Shown one piece after another: positions 1 to 8,951 of a stretch of 64,000 bases of DNA. This DNA is from Pedobacter sp. KBW06 (GTDB lineage Bacteria; Bacteroidota; Bacteroidia; Sphingobacteriales; Sphingobacteriaceae). Below the pieces are notes generated by a model. It had not been told where the DNA came from and searched no databases. It saw nothing but the letters and a program-made list of their open reading frames with translations. Each line of letters starts with the position of its first letter. Position 1 is the stretch's first letter. Where the stretch lies: the NCBI RefSeq assembly GCF_003852525.1, contig NZ_QAJL01000006.1, forward strand, positions 311,501 through 375,500, read 5' to 3'. The translations under genes and the position numbers were made by a program.

Positions 1-827
1 CAGGACTGAAATTGCTGATGCCCGTAATTGTGGTCCTTCCGGGAATTGCCGCCTATGTATTGTACAAGGAAGGCTATGGAGATTTTAAAACGGCTATGGT
101 AAAAGACGGATCTTTAAATGCAGATTCTGCCTATCCTGTCTTGTTAAACCTGCTTCCTTCAGGATTGAAAGGGCTTTCTTTTGCCGCACTGACCGCAGCA
201 ATTGTGGCTTCACTGGCCGGTAAAGCAAACAGTATTGCCACCATTTTCACACTGGACATCTACAATAAGGTGATCAATAAAGGAGCGAATGAGCACCGGC
301 AGGTGGTGATTGGCCGGATTACGGTGATCGTTGCGATGTTGCTGGCCATTATCATTGCGCCCCAACTGGGAATTGATAAAAAAGGAGGTTTTCAATTTAT
401 TCAGGAGTATACCGGATTTGTATCGCCGGGCATCTTTGCGATGTTTATCCTTGGATTTTTCTGGAAAAGAACCACTTCCAATGCAGCCCTTTTTGCGACC
501 ATCGGAGGATTCCTGCTTTCTGTAGGTTTTAAGGCCCTTCCCAATTTCTGCAATCTGGAATGGCTGAGCAATTTTGGCTTCGCAAAACTGGCAGAACAGA
601 AAGATGGCAGCATGTTGTACGAAATCCCCTTCCTCGACAGAATGGGCTTTGTGTTCCTCATCTGTGTGGTCAGCATGGTCATCATCAGTTTATTTGAAAA
701 CAGAAATGGGGTAAATCCCAAAGGATTGGAAGTTGACCGCAGCATGTTTAAAACCAACGCAGGTTTTGCTGCAGGCGCTTTGATCATTACAGGCATACTG
801 ATTGCGCTTTACAGCATTTTCTGGTAA
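1..827 (+). CDS. Sodium/solute symporter (SSS/SGLT family), C-terminal part
   Basis: The reading frame is open to the left window edge, so the N-terminus is missing; about 275 residues remain. The protein is a run of hydrophobic helices with short polar loops. It includes a conserved SSS-type stretch (SFAALTAAIVASLAGKANS) before a helix ending in TLDIYNK, and later GFFWKRTTSNAALFATIGG. These are typical of the late transmembrane helices of Na+/sugar or Na+/solute cotransporters of the SGLT type. Role: inner-membrane, sodium-coupled import of a small organic solute. The substrate cannot be read from this fragment. A strong hairpin follows 13 bases after the stop. The nearby SusC/SusD loci suggest a sugar as cargo, but this is only inference. 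Confidence 0.85.
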   Translation, partial: GLKLLMPVIVVLPGIAAYVLYKEGYGDFKTAMVKDGSLNADSAYPVLLNLLPSGLKGLSFAALTAAIVASLAGKANSIATIFTLDIYNKVINKGANEHRQVVIGRITVIVAMLLAIIIAPQLGIDKKGGFQFIQEYTGFVSPGIFAMFILGFFWKRTTSNAALFATIGGFLLSVGFKALPNFCNLEWLSNFGFAKLAEQKDGSMLYEIPFLDRMGFVFLICVVSMVIISLFENRNGVNPKGLEVDRSMFKTNAGFAAGALIITGILIALYSIFW

Positions 828-840
828 ACCGGTAAAAGTT

Positions 841-873
841 GTTGAAGGATGGACAAAACCTCCATCCTTCAAC
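841..873. terminator. Bidirectional terminator hairpin
   Basis: A perfect 12-bp inverted repeat (GTTGAAGGATGG / CCATCCTTCAAC) with a 9-nt loop sits between two convergent genes, the symporter and the DUF218 protein. There are T-rich flanks on the minus-strand side. It probably ends both transcripts. Confidence 0.7.
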
Positions 874-880
874 AGCTTGT

Positions 881-2140
881 TTATGGATCCATAGGCTCAT
901 CGAAATCAATTTGAAGGGACATCACATTTGGGAAAAATTCCAGTGCCGTGTCCGACAAACGTTTTCCGATCCGATAAGGTTCGTATCCCAATTCTTTGAT
1001 GCAGCGTTGCGGCATCACCTCACTGATGTACCTGCTTTGAGAGTTGACCGTTACCGTTAGTGCGGCCTGATCCATAGGTATGCCATACCTGAACATGATC
1101 CGTGCTGCATTGCGCAGATTCGTCGTCGTATGTCTGGCATGAGGCTCCATAATGATTACACTTTCAGGAATTTGCAGGGTATTCATCAAGAATCTCTTCA
1201 TCTCATATGCTTCACTGTATTTCGTTTTGTAGGGATGAACCCTCCCACCCGACACCATGATAAAAGGGGCCATTCCATTCTTATATTGCGCTGCTGCCAG
1301 CCGGCAACGCAACATTCCTCCGGCACTTAATTCGGTATCCTGTTCCTCCGGGCCTTCACCCGGCACCAGGATCAGGCTGTATTTGTATTTACTAAAATTT
1401 GTCTTTTTGATAGCGCTGAGGCTTGCTTTGTTTACCGTAGTCATCATTGGCTCATAATCTCCCGCATCTTTCCGTTCGTTAATTTCCAGGGCAATCAATG
1501 CAAATTGCATAGCTGGCTCAAAGAACAAACTGTTAACGGTATTCAAACTCAGGAGGGCATTCGTATTCACCAGCTCCGGGTAGCTTTTATCCTTCACATT
1601 AAATCCTATAGAATCTATTTTCGGATAATTGGCCTTCGCTCCCTCCACATAGACCGCTATGGTATGGTTAATCGCCTTCGCATCCTGAGCCCAGGCTTTG
1701 GCCAGCATTTCTTCAGGCTTGAAATGACCGTATAAGGCATAACAGCCGGAAGGAATAATGTCATTATTCACCAGGGCATTTAAAGCGGCATCTTGTTTAG
1801 AGATCTGGCCTAAACGAACACTTACCGCCGCAATTTCATCTTCAGTGAATTTAAAAGCAGCTGCAAAACAAGCAATGCCGGTAGCACAGGATTTAAGGGC
1901 ATCTGCTATTTTAAGGGTTTTGTTTTTAAACAAAGTACTCAACTCAGGGTCATTTTTAATCGCCTGTTTCACCCTTTGATCCTGCTGCAGCAAGGTAAGC
2001 AGGTAAAAGTTTTTATACTGAACAGGGTTAAAGGTAGTTTTGAGCTGATATTGTGGGTTTGGCTGCTGCTGTGCTTGCGCGCAGATGCTTATCGTGCAAA
2101 GACAGCCACAGATTAAAAGGAAAATGGATCTCATGTTCAT
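881..2140 (-). CDS. Exported DUF218/YdcF-family protein
   Basis: 419 residues with an N-terminal signal peptide (hydrophobic residues 5-20, then AQAQ). From about residue 254 the sequence matches the DUF218 (ElyC/SanA/YdcF) fold: a hydrophobic strand ending in VPGEGPE, then SAGGMLRCRLAAAQY, the FIMVSGGRVHP strand, and EPHARHTTTNLRNAA. The first ~230 residues match nothing I recognise and carry four cysteines. DUF218 proteins are often envelope-associated and their chemistry is poorly known, so no reaction is assigned. Start could equally be the Met at residue 3. It is transcribed alone, convergent with the symporter, and separated from SusD upstream by a terminator. Confidence 0.75.
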   Translation of the reverse strand: MNMRSIFLLICGCLCTISICAQAQQQPNPQYQLKTTFNPVQYKNFYLLTLLQQDQRVKQAIKNDPELSTLFKNKTLKIADALKSCATGIACFAAAFKFTEDEIAAVSVRLGQISKQDAALNALVNNDIIPSGCYALYGHFKPEEMLAKAWAQDAKAINHTIAVYVEGAKANYPKIDSIGFNVKDKSYPELVNTNALLSLNTVNSLFFEPAMQFALIALEINERKDAGDYEPMMTTVNKASLSAIKKTNFSKYKYSLILVPGEGPEEQDTELSAGGMLRCRLAAAQYKNGMAPFIMVSGGRVHPYKTKYSEAYEMKRFLMNTLQIPESVIIMEPHARHTTTNLRNAARIMFRYGIPMDQAALTVTVNSQSRYISEVMPQRCIKELGYEPYRIGKRLSDTALEFFPNVMSLQIDFDEPMDP

Positions 2141-2207
2141 TGCTGTTTATAGGTGGTGTGCTTATGATGGCTTCGTTTCTGATCAGGTTAAACCGATCTA
2201 AAATAAA

Positions 2208-2234
2208 AGGCCGGTACTTTGATCGTACCGGCCT
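2208..2234 (-). terminator. Rho-independent terminator after SusD
   Basis: A 10-bp perfect stem (AGGCCGGTAC / GTACCGGCCT) with a 7-nt loop lies 15 bases beyond the SusD stop. On the minus strand it is followed by TTTTATTT. It closes the first SusCD transcript and insulates the DUF218 gene. Confidence 0.8.
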
Positions 2235-2249
2235 CTGTTGGCTAAGCGC

Positions 2250-3620
2250 CTAGTTATAGCCAGCGTTCTGCCAGCCGTTTTTATTATTGATGTTGTCAAT
2301 CTCTACCTGAGGAACCGGATAAATGCTCCTGAAAGCAGGGATACCAGGAAAAATAGTTGCCATTTGGCTTGTTCTTACGATATCAAACCAACGGTCTGCT
2401 TCCAAAGCCAGCTCCAATCTTCTTTCCAGATATACTGCGGTACGGAATTCATTCTGCGAAGTCAGCGTCAATGCCGTTTTCACAGAAGCACCTGCATTTG
2501 AACGCACCGCGTTGAGTGCTTTAAATGATTCGGTGTTTCCGTAGGAAACTTCATTTAGTGCTTCGGCGTACATCAATAATACCTCTGCGCAACGGATTAC
2601 CGGGAAATCACTACTCGTTTCATTGTTGGCCTGTGGTGCATTAAATTTCCCCGGGCGTCCACCTGTACCTGTTATGGCCACTAATGCTTTGCGGTTATCC
2701 GTCGCCTCAAATAAGGCCTGAGGGATGGCGATGATATTGGTGTTGTTGTTATTTCTGTAACGGTTATCCTGGTGAACAAACTCTTTTAGTCCGCCTGCAA
2801 GGTATTGAACCGCAAAAATAACATCCTTACTCGTTTTCAGGTTATTGGGAAAGGTACTTGTTTGCGGCACAGTTCCGATTACAGTACCCGCATAAATCGC
2901 TGCAACAACCGGCTGCAATGCAGTCACTGCAAGATCAAATCTTTTCTGATACAGGTAGACTTTGCCCAATAATGCCGATGCCGCATAATTCGTTGCCCTG
3001 CCGCGTTGGGCATCCGGCCATGAAGCAGGTAATTTTGTTGCCGCATCAGTCAGGTCGTCGATCACCTGCTGATATACCTGTGCAGCAGTAGCGCGGGTAT
3101 TTTGTCTGGCTTCTTCCGTTTTTTGAACTTTAAGCACCAGAGGTACATTGCCCCAAAGGCGGGTTAAATTAAAATAGCTTAAAGCCCTGATAAATTTCGC
3201 CTGTCCGATGATCTGGTTTTTAGTCGTTTCATTCATACTGATTGCCGGGGCACGGTCTAAAATAATATTGGAACGGTATACCGCCCGGTAACTTCCCATC
3301 CAGACACCGGCAAGAATATTATTGGCGGAAGTTTCGGAGAACACTTCAATCTGGTTGCGGACACCAGCACCTGATCCCGGATCATTATCGATCAGGTTAT
3401 CGCCCCTGAGTTCGCCTAAGGTCAGGAAATGGTTTCCATAAAGACTATCAGTCTGCAAAGCATCGTAACAGCTGATCAGACCACCCTGTAAGCCCTTCTC
3501 ATCATTATAAAAGGTATTTTCCGTATAAGAATCAAGCGGTTTTAAATCCAGGAACTTTTTACATGATGTAGCCGTGATCATTAAACCACAAGTAAGGATT
3601 GCTATGATATATGTTTTCAT
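2250..3620 (-). CDS. SusD/RagB-family outer-membrane nutrient-binding lipoprotein
   Basis: 456 residues. The N-terminus is a lipoprotein signal with lipobox (ATSCKKFLDLKP), the hallmark opening of SusD/RagB proteins. The usual alpha-helical body follows, with the RALSYFNLTRLWGNVPLVL segment and a C-terminal region with EALNEV and an LALEADRWFDIVRTS-type motif. SusD is the surface lid of a SusC channel and captures oligosaccharide or other nutrient ligands. It starts 13 bases after the SusC stop, so the two are co-transcribed, and a terminator follows. At 456 residues it is on the short side for the family. The ligand is unknown. Confidence 0.93.
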   Translation of the reverse strand: MKTYIIAILTCGLMITATSCKKFLDLKPLDSYTENTFYNDEKGLQGGLISCYDALQTDSLYGNHFLTLGELRGDNLIDNDPGSGAGVRNQIEVFSETSANNILAGVWMGSYRAVYRSNIILDRAPAISMNETTKNQIIGQAKFIRALSYFNLTRLWGNVPLVLKVQKTEEARQNTRATAAQVYQQVIDDLTDAATKLPASWPDAQRGRATNYAASALLGKVYLYQKRFDLAVTALQPVVAAIYAGTVIGTVPQTSTFPNNLKTSKDVIFAVQYLAGGLKEFVHQDNRYRNNNNTNIIAIPQALFEATDNRKALVAITGTGGRPGKFNAPQANNETSSDFPVIRCAEVLLMYAEALNEVSYGNTESFKALNAVRSNAGASVKTALTLTSQNEFRTAVYLERRLELALEADRWFDIVRTSQMATIFPGIPAFRSIYPVPQVEIDNINNKNGWQNAGYN

Positions 3621-3633
3621 CTGTTTATATTTT

Positions 3634-6600
3634 TTATAAAGTGATATTAATGCCTATTGATGTTGTTTTTGCAGTTGGATATACGCCATAATCTTCTCCG
3701 TTTGTTGTAGCATCTGCCCTGTTGGTCACCTCCGGATTATACCCTGTGTATTTGGTAAAAGTAAAAGGGTTCTGCATCGACACGTATAACCTGACTTTAG
3801 TTAAAGATGCGCGCTTCACGAAGTTCGCAGGAAGTGTATAACCCAAAGCAATGTTACGGATGCGTAGATAAGATCCGTTTTCTACATGCCAGGTAGAGGT
3901 TGTACCGTTACTTCCTTTAGATGCGCGGTTTGCCCTTACGTCCTGACCACTGCCTGGATTACTTTCTGAAACCCAACGGTCCAGAGAACTCACCATATTG
4001 TTCATGTTTCCTTCTTTATTTGCAAAATACCTGCGGGATAGGTTAAGAATTTTGTTGCCATAAACACCTTGCATCGATACATTCAGGTCAATCCCCTTGT
4101 ATTCTGCAGAAGTGGCAAAACCGTAAGTAAACTTAGGCAGGTAATTTCCTACAATTTCACGGTCTTTGGTCAGATCAATGATGCCATCGCCATCCACGTC
4201 TTTAAATTTAAAATCACCCGGCTTGGAGGTATTCAGGTCATAATTCCCCTGGGTATCGGTATAATGAGGATAAGCATTCACTTCTGCCTGATTTTTAAAT
4301 ACCCCTAAAACTACCGGCAAATAATAAGAGCCGATGGGCTCACCAACCCTGGTAATAAAGTAAGCATTAGCTACGGACCCCGCTTTGATGATGTCTGCAT
4401 TTCCCGGCCCCAACTCTACTACTTTGTTGATATTTTTAGAGAAGTTTCCACTTGCTGTCCATTTAACACTACCAAACTGCTGTTGTGTACCTAAATTAAT
4501 GTCGATCCCTTTATTGTTCACTTTACCAATATTTTTCAATTCCGTAGCAAAGCCCGTAGAGATAGGAACCGGAACATCCAATAAAAGGTTATTGGTGTTA
4601 CTGTTGTAAACATCAACGGATAAAGTCAGCTGATTCTTAAAAAAAGCAGCATCAAAACCCAGGTTCAGCTGTGCTGTTTTTTCCCATTGCAGGTTGTCGT
4701 TGGGCTGGGCTATCGGAGCTGCGCCATTGACCACTGCGGGAAGTGTACCACCAAATACATAACCATAATTATACATTGTACCCTGGGCAGCATAATTCGG
4801 AATATTAAAGTTTCCCGTTAAACCGTAACTCGCTCTTAATTTCAGGTCAGATATGGTTTCTGATTTTTTAAGAAAATCCTCTTCCGATAATCTCCAGCCT
4901 ACAGAAGCTGAGGGGAAATAGCCCCATTTGTTGTTTTTCCCAAATTTTGAAGAACCATCCGCCCTCATTGAACCTGTAAACAGATACTTTCCTTTATAGC
5001 TGTATTGCAATCTGGCGATTCCTGAAGCCAATGCCCATTGTGTTCTCGTACCCGTTCCATTGGTCACGATCCCTGCCTTTATAAATTCTACCTGATCACT
5101 GATAAAACCTTTGGAAGCAAAAGCATAATTGCCACTTAAGTCATCTTTTTGAGTAGACCAGCCGATTAAGGCATTAAAGTTATGATCTCCTATAGTTTTG
5201 GCATAGTTTAAGGTTTGCTCCAGCAACCAGTTCGTTTCTTTTATCGTACGTGAAGAACCTGTTGCATCTGACAATGGATTACCTGCGGTATTGGACTGTG
5301 GAAGTGTAGATGGTCTGAACATGTCTTCAGAACTACTGGATAAGTCAATACCCAGCTGCACCTTATATTTTAAATCCTTGATTATTTCTGCTTCCAGAAA
5401 TGCGCTACCCGTCATCCTGGTCGCAGCTACGTCGTCTTTCTGAAGCATCGCCAATGCAACCGGGTTCCAGGCCTGTGTTTCACCGTTGCCCGTTGCAGTA
5501 GTATTGTTTGGTAAAGTGGTGATGGTGCCCGGGCTCCAGGAGTTTTGAGCAAAATTATAGGTTCCATCTGCGTTATAAACCGGGAAAATTGGTGAATAAT
5601 GCAGGGCAGATGCCACAATACCTCCACCATTTGCGTTGTAAGCACCATTGGCGTTTACTTTCTTTTCATTGATGACTGAAGGGCTGAAATTAACCCCATA
5701 TCTGACTACTCCTTTTTTTCCTTCCAGGTTTAACCTTCCGCTATACCGTTTGAACCCACTATTTAAAACGATCCCGTCCTGATTAAAATACTCTAATGAA
5801 CCGTAGTATTTTAAAAGCTCACTTCCGCCTGCTGCAGAGATCGAATGGTTTTGTATCGGTGCGGTCCTGAAGATCTGATCCTGCCAATCGGTATTCGTCA
5901 GTCCCTGCTGACCTTGCAGATAAGGCAAAACCTCCAGAGGCATCACCGTATTCGTATTGTTACCGGTATTGAATAAACGTACGCCATTGTTATCGTTCAC
6001 ACTAAAGTTGACCACAGGTGAGCCTAAAGCTACATTCTTTCTGTTGATTGCTTCCATTGCATCGGTATAGGAATTATTTCTGGAATCCAACACCATTTGT
6101 GCGTACTGGTAAGCATCCATCATCTCTATTTTGTGCGCCAGCGTCTGCCAGCCGGTATAGCTGTTTACGCTGATCGTGGAGACGCCGTTCTTACCTTGCT
6201 TTGTAGTGATCAGCACTACCCCGTTGGACCCTCTGGAACCGTAGATTGCAGCAGATGAGGCGTCTTTTAACACCTCAATAGAGGCGATATCATTGGTATT
6301 TAAGGTATTGATGTTGTCATTCGAGATGGGCACACCATCAATTACATACAGGGGATTTGAACCTGCGGTGATCGTACCAACCCCACGAACTTTAATTGCC
6401 AGCGGGCTGCCGGGACTTCCGGAGCCCTGGGAAACCTGGACACCCGCCATCTTGCCGACCATCGCCTCTGCCGCATTGCTAATGGGCTGGTTTTCGAGAT
6501 CAGCCGCTTTAATGCTCGCAATAGAAGTTGTCACATCCTTCTTCTTCTGACTTCCATAGCCCACAATCACCACATCCGTTAAGGAGGTAGAAGTGGGATT

Positions 6601-6927
6601 CAACTGAATCAGCAAGGTGGCCTGTTCGCCTGCCTTGAGTACATAATTGTCTATTGTTTTGGTCACATAACCAATAAATGAGGCGCTGATGCTGTAAGGT
6701 ACATTTGCAGAAAGGCCTTTGATCTGAAACTTGCCTTCAGAATTCACCATGATGCCCTTTTTTTCATTGGTTTTTGTATTGAGTAAAAGTATGGAGGCGC
6801 CCAGCAAAGGGAGCCCGGTCTCATCTTTTACAATCCCTGTGATCTCCGATGTCTGGGCCCAGGACTTTGCCGACACTGATATCATCAGCAGGCAAAAGAA
6901 CAAATGTGTAGTAAATTTTCTAAGCAT
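3634..6927 (-). CDS. SusC/RagA-family TonB-linked outer-membrane transporter
   Basis: 1097 residues from the chosen start. A longer frame exists (to 6975), but the Met at 6927 begins a clear signal peptide (hydrophobic core, then SWAQ), so it is preferred. Domain order: signal peptide, carboxypeptidase-regulatory-like domain (about residues 27-110), the SusC signature around VVIVGYGSQKKKDVTT, plug domain with NPLYVIDGVP and a GSRGSNGVVLITTK stretch, then the long beta-barrel ending in SIGINITL. It is the TonB-dependent channel partner of the following SusD. There is no STN signalling domain between the signal peptide and the regulatory domain. That is unexpected, because an ECF sigma/FecR pair lies directly upstream on the same strand. 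Confidence 0.93.
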   Translation of the reverse strand: MLRKFTTHLFFCLLMISVSAKSWAQTSEITGIVKDETGLPLLGASILLLNTKTNEKKGIMVNSEGKFQIKGLSANVPYSISASFIGYVTKTIDNYVLKAGEQATLLIQLNPTSTSLTDVVIVGYGSQKKKDVTTSIASIKAADLENQPISNAAEAMVGKMAGVQVSQGSGSPGSPLAIKVRGVGTITAGSNPLYVIDGVPISNDNINTLNTNDIASIEVLKDASSAAIYGSRGSNGVVLITTKQGKNGVSTISVNSYTGWQTLAHKIEMMDAYQYAQMVLDSRNNSYTDAMEAINRKNVALGSPVVNFSVNDNNGVRLFNTGNNTNTVMPLEVLPYLQGQQGLTNTDWQDQIFRTAPIQNHSISAAGGSELLKYYGSLEYFNQDGIVLNSGFKRYSGRLNLEGKKGVVRYGVNFSPSVINEKKVNANGAYNANGGGIVASALHYSPIFPVYNADGTYNFAQNSWSPGTITTLPNNTTATGNGETQAWNPVALAMLQKDDVAATRMTGSAFLEAEIIKDLKYKVQLGIDLSSSSEDMFRPSTLPQSNTAGNPLSDATGSSRTIKETNWLLEQTLNYAKTIGDHNFNALIGWSTQKDDLSGNYAFASKGFISDQVEFIKAGIVTNGTGTRTQWALASGIARLQYSYKGKYLFTGSMRADGSSKFGKNNKWGYFPSASVGWRLSEEDFLKKSETISDLKLRASYGLTGNFNIPNYAAQGTMYNYGYVFGGTLPAVVNGAAPIAQPNDNLQWEKTAQLNLGFDAAFFKNQLTLSVDVYNSNTNNLLLDVPVPISTGFATELKNIGKVNNKGIDINLGTQQQFGSVKWTASGNFSKNINKVVELGPGNADIIKAGSVANAYFITRVGEPIGSYYLPVVLGVFKNQAEVNAYPHYTDTQGNYDLNTSKPGDFKFKDVDGDGIIDLTKDREIVGNYLPKFTYGFATSAEYKGIDLNVSMQGVYGNKILNLSRRYFANKEGNMNNMVSSLDRWVSESNPGSGQDVRANRASKGSNGTTSTWHVENGSYLRIRNIALGYTLPANFVKRASLTKVRLYVSMQNPFTFTKYTGYNPEVTNRADATTNGEDYGVYPTAKTTSIGINITL

Positions 6928-7016
6928 AGTCTGTTTTTTTTGGTTGTTTTTTTGGCAAAAGAATCCCCTTCCCACCTTTTGCTATGGGTTCAATTTATTT
7001 TAATATGGTTTTGGAT

Positions 7017-8042
7017 TTACTTTCTAATCAGGTAACCTTCAGCTGTTTTAGTTTGGTTAAGTTTGTTTAATTCGGCAATTTCTTCTAAAATAGAAGCTAT
7101 GGATTGGGTTAGTTTTAAGCTCCCTGTAAACGACATTTCGGCTATGTCAGCACGGTCGTAAGCAATCTTCACATGGTAGTATTTTTCCAGTTTATGAAAA
7201 ACATCAACCAAAGGCTCCTGTGTAAAGTTTAGCTCTTTGACGGCATTTTCCTTTCTTGCGAATAAAGATCTGGAATCCGAAACACGTACCCGGTTGATCT
7301 GACTGTTGTATACCAACTCTTTCCCCGGAAGCAACACCTCGTTAAATGGTGAAATGTGGTGCGTGGAATCTACGTTTTTCACGAGCACCTTACCGGTATG
7401 CAGCTGCACTTTAATAAACTTGCTTTTGCCTAGGGCAGTAATGGTAAAGGAGGTTCCTAAAGCCGTGGTGGAAATTCCTTTGGCATAGACTACAAAAGGA
7501 TGTTTACTGTCTTTAGCCACCTGGAAAAAGCTCTTTCCGTTTAAATATACTTCCCGCTTATTTTTCACGAAAGGAACGGCATACCTCAATTCAGCTCCCG
7601 GAAAGATGTTGACTGTTGAACTATCCGGCAGGGTAAATGACTGATTGTTTTCTGTATAATTTGTAATTGATTTCCAGCTGATGGCATTTAGGTCTTTAGC
7701 ATTTGAAATCTTGTTTTTGGCAAGATTGAGATCTGCCGGGGTATTCTTCCAGTTAAAGAGCGCAATTAAAAGTACGGCAAGGACAACTGCCGCTGCCGAG
7801 CTGATTTTAATCCATTTTAAACGATACACCTTAGCCAGGGTTTGTTTTTTTATCACTTTAAACATTTCCCCGCTCTTTACTTCAGCGATTCCGGCATCCG
7901 TGGTTTCATCCCAGTCGGCTTTGCTTAACAAATGGTCTGGCAGGTCGTCAAGATCCCTTAAATAGCCCGACACCTGAAGCCTTTCTTCGGGGCTGCAGGT
8001 TCCTTTAAAATATTTATCTAACAACTCATCAGACACATTCAT
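7017..8042 (-). CDS. FecR-family anti-sigma factor
   Basis: 341 residues. The cytoplasmic N-terminus (about 1-85) has the short acidic helical region that binds sigma factors in this family (DELLDKYFKGTCSPEERL). One transmembrane helix follows near residues 82-100 (AAAVVLAVLLIALF). The periplasmic FecR domain comes next (FTLPDSSTVNIFPGAELRY, then REVYLNGKSFFQVAKD), with a C-terminal DUF4974 segment ending YLIRK. It should hold or activate the ECF sigma factor encoded 60 bases upstream in response to an outer-membrane transporter. It lies between sigma factor and SusC, the usual Bacteroidota order. The adjacent SusC lacks the domain that normally touches FecR. Confidence 0.92.
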   Translation of the reverse strand: MNVSDELLDKYFKGTCSPEERLQVSGYLRDLDDLPDHLLSKADWDETTDAGIAEVKSGEMFKVIKKQTLAKVYRLKWIKISSAAAVVLAVLLIALFNWKNTPADLNLAKNKISNAKDLNAISWKSITNYTENNQSFTLPDSSTVNIFPGAELRYAVPFVKNKREVYLNGKSFFQVAKDSKHPFVVYAKGISTTALGTSFTITALGKSKFIKVQLHTGKVLVKNVDSTHHISPFNEVLLPGKELVYNSQINRVRVSDSRSLFARKENAVKELNFTQEPLVDVFHKLEKYYHVKIAYDRADIAEMSFTGSLKLTQSIASILEEIAELNKLNQTKTAEGYLIRK

Positions 8043-8102
8043 ACTACTAATACGATTGAATCAGGGATAAACCCGTAACGGGTAAAAAATATTTTTTTTT
8101 AA

Positions 8103-8651
8103 TTAACGCAGGTATTCCGCAAGAATGAGGAACATGGGCAGATAAGCATATCCATCCAGCTGTTTTACAGCAAGTGAAATGTGTTTTTCTACCGTTCTCG
8201 GCGAAATAGAAAGCTGCTCGGAAATCTCTTTATAAGAGTAACCCTGTAATCGGCTTAAAATAAAAACTTTTTTGCGTGTCGGAGGAAGGACACTTAAGGC
8301 GACTTCTAATTGCTGACTGGTTTCAAATTTCTGATTCTGGTCAACAGCTTCTTCGGAAAGGTTGTGGTAATAAAGCTTGAGGTTCCGCTCCTCATTACTC
8401 AGCTTTTTGAAATAATCGAGTAAGGTTGTTTTTGCAATCCTGAACAATTGTAAGTCGAGCTCATGTTCTTCAGAAAGGGTATGCTTAAAATTCCATAATT
8501 TGATAAAAGCAAGCTGAGTCAGCTCCTGAGCAATATCTTCGGATGCTGTCTTCTTTAAAAAGTAGGCATACACCTTTTTATGACATAGTGTAAAAACTAT
8601 TTCAAAAGATACATGATCCCCTTCTTTTATATTATGGATATAGTTCAACAT
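8103..8651 (-). CDS. ECF-type RNA polymerase sigma-70 factor
   Basis: 182 residues. Region 2 is visible as the helix with ELTQLAFIKLWNF. Region 4 has a helix-turn-helix (GYSYKEISEQLSISPRTVEKHISLAVKQL) near the C-terminus. Length and layout fit the Bacteroidota ECF sigma factors that are paired with FecR and control SusCD loci. It is first in a same-strand series of sigma, FecR, SusC and SusD and most likely switches on the transporter genes downstream. A TAGTTTTG box on the minus strand lies about 32 bases upstream of the start. Confidence 0.93.
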   Translation of the reverse strand: MLNYIHNIKEGDHVSFEIVFTLCHKKVYAYFLKKTASEDIAQELTQLAFIKLWNFKHTLSEEHELDLQLFRIAKTTLLDYFKKLSNEERNLKLYYHNLSEEAVDQNQKFETSQQLEVALSVLPPTRKKVFILSRLQGYSYKEISEQLSISPRTVEKHISLAVKQLDGYAYLPMFLILAEYLR

Positions 8652-8951
8652 TGCTGCACAAAACTATTTGCTGCATATTAGCCAAAACTAAATATAGTGT
8701 TAATTCTGATTTAAATATGCGTTGTTTTCTGAATCGCGATTAAAATTTCGCGGAGCGGCAATAAAAAGGAGCAGCTGATTATCAATAGCCAGCACTGCCC
8801 ATGACAGTTGATACAATTTAGATTGATATCATTGTATACACACCCGAAACCAATATATAACCTTAATAATATCTATTTAAATGGCACGACCGGTATTCCC
8901 CTGTTATGCCGTCGGATTTAATAAATAGTTATGAAATTATAATTTTATAAA
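8652..8951. promoter_or_regulatory. Divergent intergenic region between ECF sigma and GntR regulator
   Basis: 300 bases of AT-rich sequence with no ORF. For the minus-strand sigma gene a Bacteroidota -7-like box TAGTTTTG is present (plus-strand CAAAACTA at 8683-8690). No clear -33 TTTG is seen at the right spacing. No TAnnTTTG box is visible for the plus-strand GntR gene. This is the natural place for both promoters and possibly a regulator operator, but no convincing operator palindrome was identified. Confidence 0.4.
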
